Of a DNA stretch of 64,000 nucleotides, positions 62,701-64,000 are shown piece by piece. Within the stretch, counting starts at the first letter, position 1, and each line of letters starts with the position of its first letter. The position numbers and the translations under genes are program-made. The DNA lies in assembly GCA_044376575.1 (NCBI GenBank), contig JBILKR010000005.1, positions 1 to 64,000 on the forward strand. The letters are read 5' to 3'. The stretch is from BA4 sp044376575 (GTDB lineage Bacteria; Bacteroidota; Bacteroidia; CAIKAF01). The notes under the pieces are model-generated. The model worked only from the letters and a program-made list of their open reading frames with translations, ran no database searches and was not told where the DNA came from.

Positions 62701-63098
62701 GGCATTCGGCTGCAATGAATGTTGGATTTGCCACACCGGGTTATAAAAATTCACAATACGTTTATGTATCTCCGATCAGTAATCAGTTTACAGTTACGCC
62801 TGAAGTATTTTCACCGGATCAGGATGGTGTAGATGATGTATTGATTATTCAATATCAGTTTAATGACCCTGGATACCTCGCAACGATTGAAGTATATGAT
62901 GCTACAGGAAGAAAAGTGCAAACCATAGCAAATAATCAATACATAGGAACTGAAGGATATTATTCATGGGACGGCATCAATGCTGACGGAAATAAAGCAA
63001 GAACCGGAATACATGTGATATCATTCAGGGTATTGGATCCATCCGGTAAAACTCATGAATTCAAGAAACCTTGTGTGGTTGCAACTCGTCTGAATTAA
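59715..63098 (+). CDS. Large surface protein with three Ig-like/lamin-tail repeats and C-terminal FlgD-like domain
   Basis: A 1127-residue exported protein. ATG at 59,715 gives signal MQKNLIVALCCLFSQVMLWSQ (the TTG at 59,700 adds five codons). About 25-205 is a lectin/LamG-like sandwich (FNPSSSNYARFYLVSNQ). Three similar units follow, each an Ig-like domain and a lamin-tail domain: lamin-tails at about 320-450 (DVVINEIMADPSPVVNLPEY), 580-715 (DVVINEIMCDESPSVLLPTA) and 847-970 (DVVINEILSDPISDGIDFIE). The C-terminus (about 1027-1127, TPEVFSPDQDGVDDVLIIQY, SWDGINADGNKARTGIHVI) is FlgD-Ig/T9SS type B-like, though unlike the usual CTD ending. Predicted surface adhesin or scaffold; function unknown. 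Confidence 0.85.
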   Translation: MQKNLIVALCCLFSQVMLWSQVNDNFSDGDYLNSPAWTGDTAKFDVSVTQELWLNAPVVTDMAYLSTISSSINVASWECKFRLVFNPSSSNYARFYLVSNQQNILNPLNGYFIQMGSTDDDICLYKQSGTTVTKIIDGVNGMLNSATVTCRIKATRDAIGNWQLEADSTGGNTYVSLGSVFDNTYTQSLFTGFSCVYTSTRSDKFYFDDVLITGAAANDTIAPNVVALQIVDSTHLTIDFSEPILASNAENEMNYFISGGIANPSVAIINALDNSKVDLTLNTPILENIMYSISVTAVTDYLGNTMNDTTFSFADFTAQAGDVVINEIMADPSPVVNLPEYEYIELRNNTSLPIQLSGWKFKVNSTIKTLPSFTIQPDSFALLVSNTAVTEFAGLPVIGISSFPSITNNGSVISLFDPTDQLIDEVDFTIDWYNNPNVDDGGYSIEKKNPFDQCGGINNWRATFDINGGTPGRTNSVYTTLLTDLGFKEVNVITSDSIIVIFNKSLDTATVDINDFSIDPSIGSPGQLTFLSVSSVALKLLTGLLPNESYTLTCSTTVADCSNQIPTFPITALIMNYVPAIHDVVINEIMCDESPSVLLPTAEYIELYNRRNFPITLRDFVLISGSSSYTLPSYTLQPDSFVVLIKDVWQQEFVGLPVIPMSSFPSLTNSGQQLSLYAKTGEFLHTVTYSDKWYGNSAKDDGGWSLEQINPNLPCIGKNNWKASENYKGGTPGNRNSVEQIFLDTTSLYAYGVGVKSVDTLLVYLRKSILPSTLSVTQFQISGGIGNPLSVLPVYPELNQLELVLSSSLQLDSIYQLIIQSGMSDCGGNIILKDTFEMAIPDSLESLDVVINEILSDPISDGIDFIEVYNRSTRFIDLKDLYISTADTITGMLESIKMISPTSLIIAPAHYKVFSTDMYQVLKYYQTKDNTAFINLESMPSYSNTEGTVVLSNISQQIIDQVSYNENWHFPLLNSTDGVSLERINPDQTSQDSTNWHSAAMNVGFATPGYKNSQYVYVSPISNQFTVTPEVFSPDQDGVDDVLIIQYQFNDPGYLATIEVYDATGRKVQTIANNQYIGTEGYYSWDGINADGNKARTGIHVISFRVLDPSGKTHEFKKPCVVATRLN

Positions 63099-63101
63099 AA
63101 A

Positions 63102-64000
63102 TCAATTCATTTTAGTTTTTCCATTCACCGGAAGTGGATTTTTTACTTTTTCGCTAGTGAGCGCCAGTTGAATCACCTCCTGCATTCGTGTTACATAATG
63201 AAATTTCAGGCCTTTAATATATCGCGCTTCAATTTCTTCAACATCCTTACGATTCTCTTCACATAAAATGATTTCACGGATGTTTGCACGTTTGGCAGCA
63301 AGTATTTTTTCTTTAATTCCACCTACGGGCATTACATGTCCGCGCAAGGTAATTTCACCTGTCATTGCCAGTTTTGATTTTACTTTACGTTGTGTAAAAG
63401 CAGATACCAGTGCGGTAAGCATAGTAATACCTGCTGATGGTCCGTCTTTAGGCGTAGCTCCTTCAGGAACGTGAATGTGAACATTCCAGTGGTCAAATGC
63501 TTTGGGATTAATCCCGTAATCAGCAGCATGTGCTTTTAAATATTCAAGCGCAATCATGGCTGATTCTTTCATTACACCACCTAAATTACCGGTGAGCGTG
63601 AGTCTTCCTTTTCCCTGACTTAAACTTGTTTCAATATAAAGGATGTCACCACCAACGGCTGTCCATGCAAGTCCTACCACAACACCGGCATATTCATTTC
63701 CTTCGTATTTTTCTTTTGGGTAAGGCTTACCCATAATTTTCTCAATGGCATCAGGTTGAACAATTGCATCAAACTTCATATCCATTGCTTTTGATTTGGC
63801 AAGGTTTCTGATCACAGAAGCTACAGCTCTGTCAAGCGAACGCACCCCTGATTCACGGGTATAATTCTCAATTAAAAATTCGAGGGATTCTTTAGGTATT
63901 TTAATTTTTTCTTTTTCCAAACCATGTTCGCAAATTTGTTTCGGAACTAAATGTTTGGCTGCGATTTCAATTTTTTCTTCAAGTGAATAACCTGATAATT
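63102..64000 (-). CDS. lon: ATP-dependent protease Lon, C-terminal part
   Basis: The gene runs off the right edge; the frame is open from 64,000 and reads LSGYSLEEKIEIAAKHLVPK, standard Lon sequence upstream of the proteolytic domain. The visible ~298 residues include the end of the AAA+ lid and the S16 protease domain: EYAGVVVGLAWTAVGGDILYIE, catalytic Ser in HIHVPEGATPKDGPSAGITM and Lys in VGGIKEKILAAKRANI. It degrades damaged and regulatory proteins. It ends 3 bp from the convergent surface-protein gene. Confidence 0.96.
   Translation of the reverse strand, partial: LSGYSLEEKIEIAAKHLVPKQICEHGLEKEKIKIPKESLEFLIENYTRESGVRSLDRAVASVIRNLAKSKAMDMKFDAIVQPDAIEKIMGKPYPKEKYEGNEYAGVVVGLAWTAVGGDILYIETSLSQGKGRLTLTGNLGGVMKESAMIALEYLKAHAADYGINPKAFDHWNVHIHVPEGATPKDGPSAGITMLTALVSAFTQRKVKSKLAMTGEITLRGHVMPVGGIKEKILAAKRANIREIILCEENRKDVEEIEARYIKGLKFHYVTRMQEVIQLALTSEKVKNPLPVNGKTKMN

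Noticed and set aside
1..64000. tRNA or rRNA genes, CRISPR arrays, insertion sequences, prophage or defence systems
   Set aside because: Reading the intergenic regions I saw no tRNA-like cloverleaf or T-loop motif, no regularly spaced repeats, no transposase or terminal inverted repeats. No gap between genes exceeds about 190 bp.

Overview
The window is a gene-dense, AT-rich stretch of a Bacteroidota chromosome. Evidence: a type IX secretion/gliding core (porP-gldK-gldL-gldM-gldN), several proteins with type IX (T9SS) C-terminal sorting domains, TonB-dependent receptors with N-terminal carboxypeptidase-regulatory-like domains, phylum-typical families (DUF4831, DUF2490, DUF2027-Smr), and many exact matches to the Bacteroidota -7 promoter element TAnnTTTG just upstream of genes. 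I cannot place the order; a free-living member of the Flavobacteriales/Sphingobacteriales/Chitinophagales type fits. I saw no rRNA, tRNA, CRISPR array, insertion sequence or phage gene, so this is mostly core and lineage-specific chromosome.

Layout. 1-5.1 kb: end of pyrD, an HMG-CoA lyase, rpmB with a terminator, an M1 peptidase, then a GT2 glycosyltransferase overlapping a flippase-like membrane protein. 5.1-20.7 kb (mostly minus strand): a propeller-type sensor kinase with its LuxR-type regulator, a secreted esterase-like protein, a TonB-dependent receptor, two tandem FKBP isomerases, a GT4 glycosyltransferase, a DUF4831 protein, a sodium:solute symporter and a T9SS cargo. A probable unannotated 49-residue membrane protein lies at about 16.0 kb. 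20.7-29.5 kb (plus): a small exported protein, SUI1 and TPR lipoprotein operon, then a TonB receptor followed by a large PKD/T9SS surface protein, a cysteine-less ArsC-like protein and a DUF983 protein. 29.5-33.3 kb (minus): a Smr protein and the thrS-infC-rpmI-rplT operon, in which infC appears to start at ATT behind a perfect Shine-Dalgarno sequence. 33.3-39.6 kb (minus): a six-gene, almost gapless operon built around a surface-targeted CotH kinase-fold protein, with lamin-tail proteins, a lipoprotein, DUF4956 and DUF2490. 39.7-42.7 kb: a fold-type III PLP enzyme, a small membrane protein, a YjbR-like protein and thiL. 42.8-48.7 kb (plus): a complete SUF operon (HesB/IscA-like, sufB, sufC, sufD, sufS, sufE, sufT-like) behind a canonical promoter and a 19-bp palindrome. 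48.8-58.6 kb (plus): topA, an arginase-fold protein lacking its metal ligands, and porP-gldKLMN. 58.6-64 kb: asd, a three-lamin-tail surface protein, and the end of lon.

How it works together: the porP-gldKLMN products form part of the machine that would export the T9SS-tagged products in this window (8.7, 18.8, 26.0, 35.6, 38.3 kb and possibly 59.7 kb). The best candidates for something little described are the CotH/lamin-tail/DUF4956 operon, the catalytically dead arginase-fold protein in the T9SS locus, and the small ORF at 15,976-16,125.
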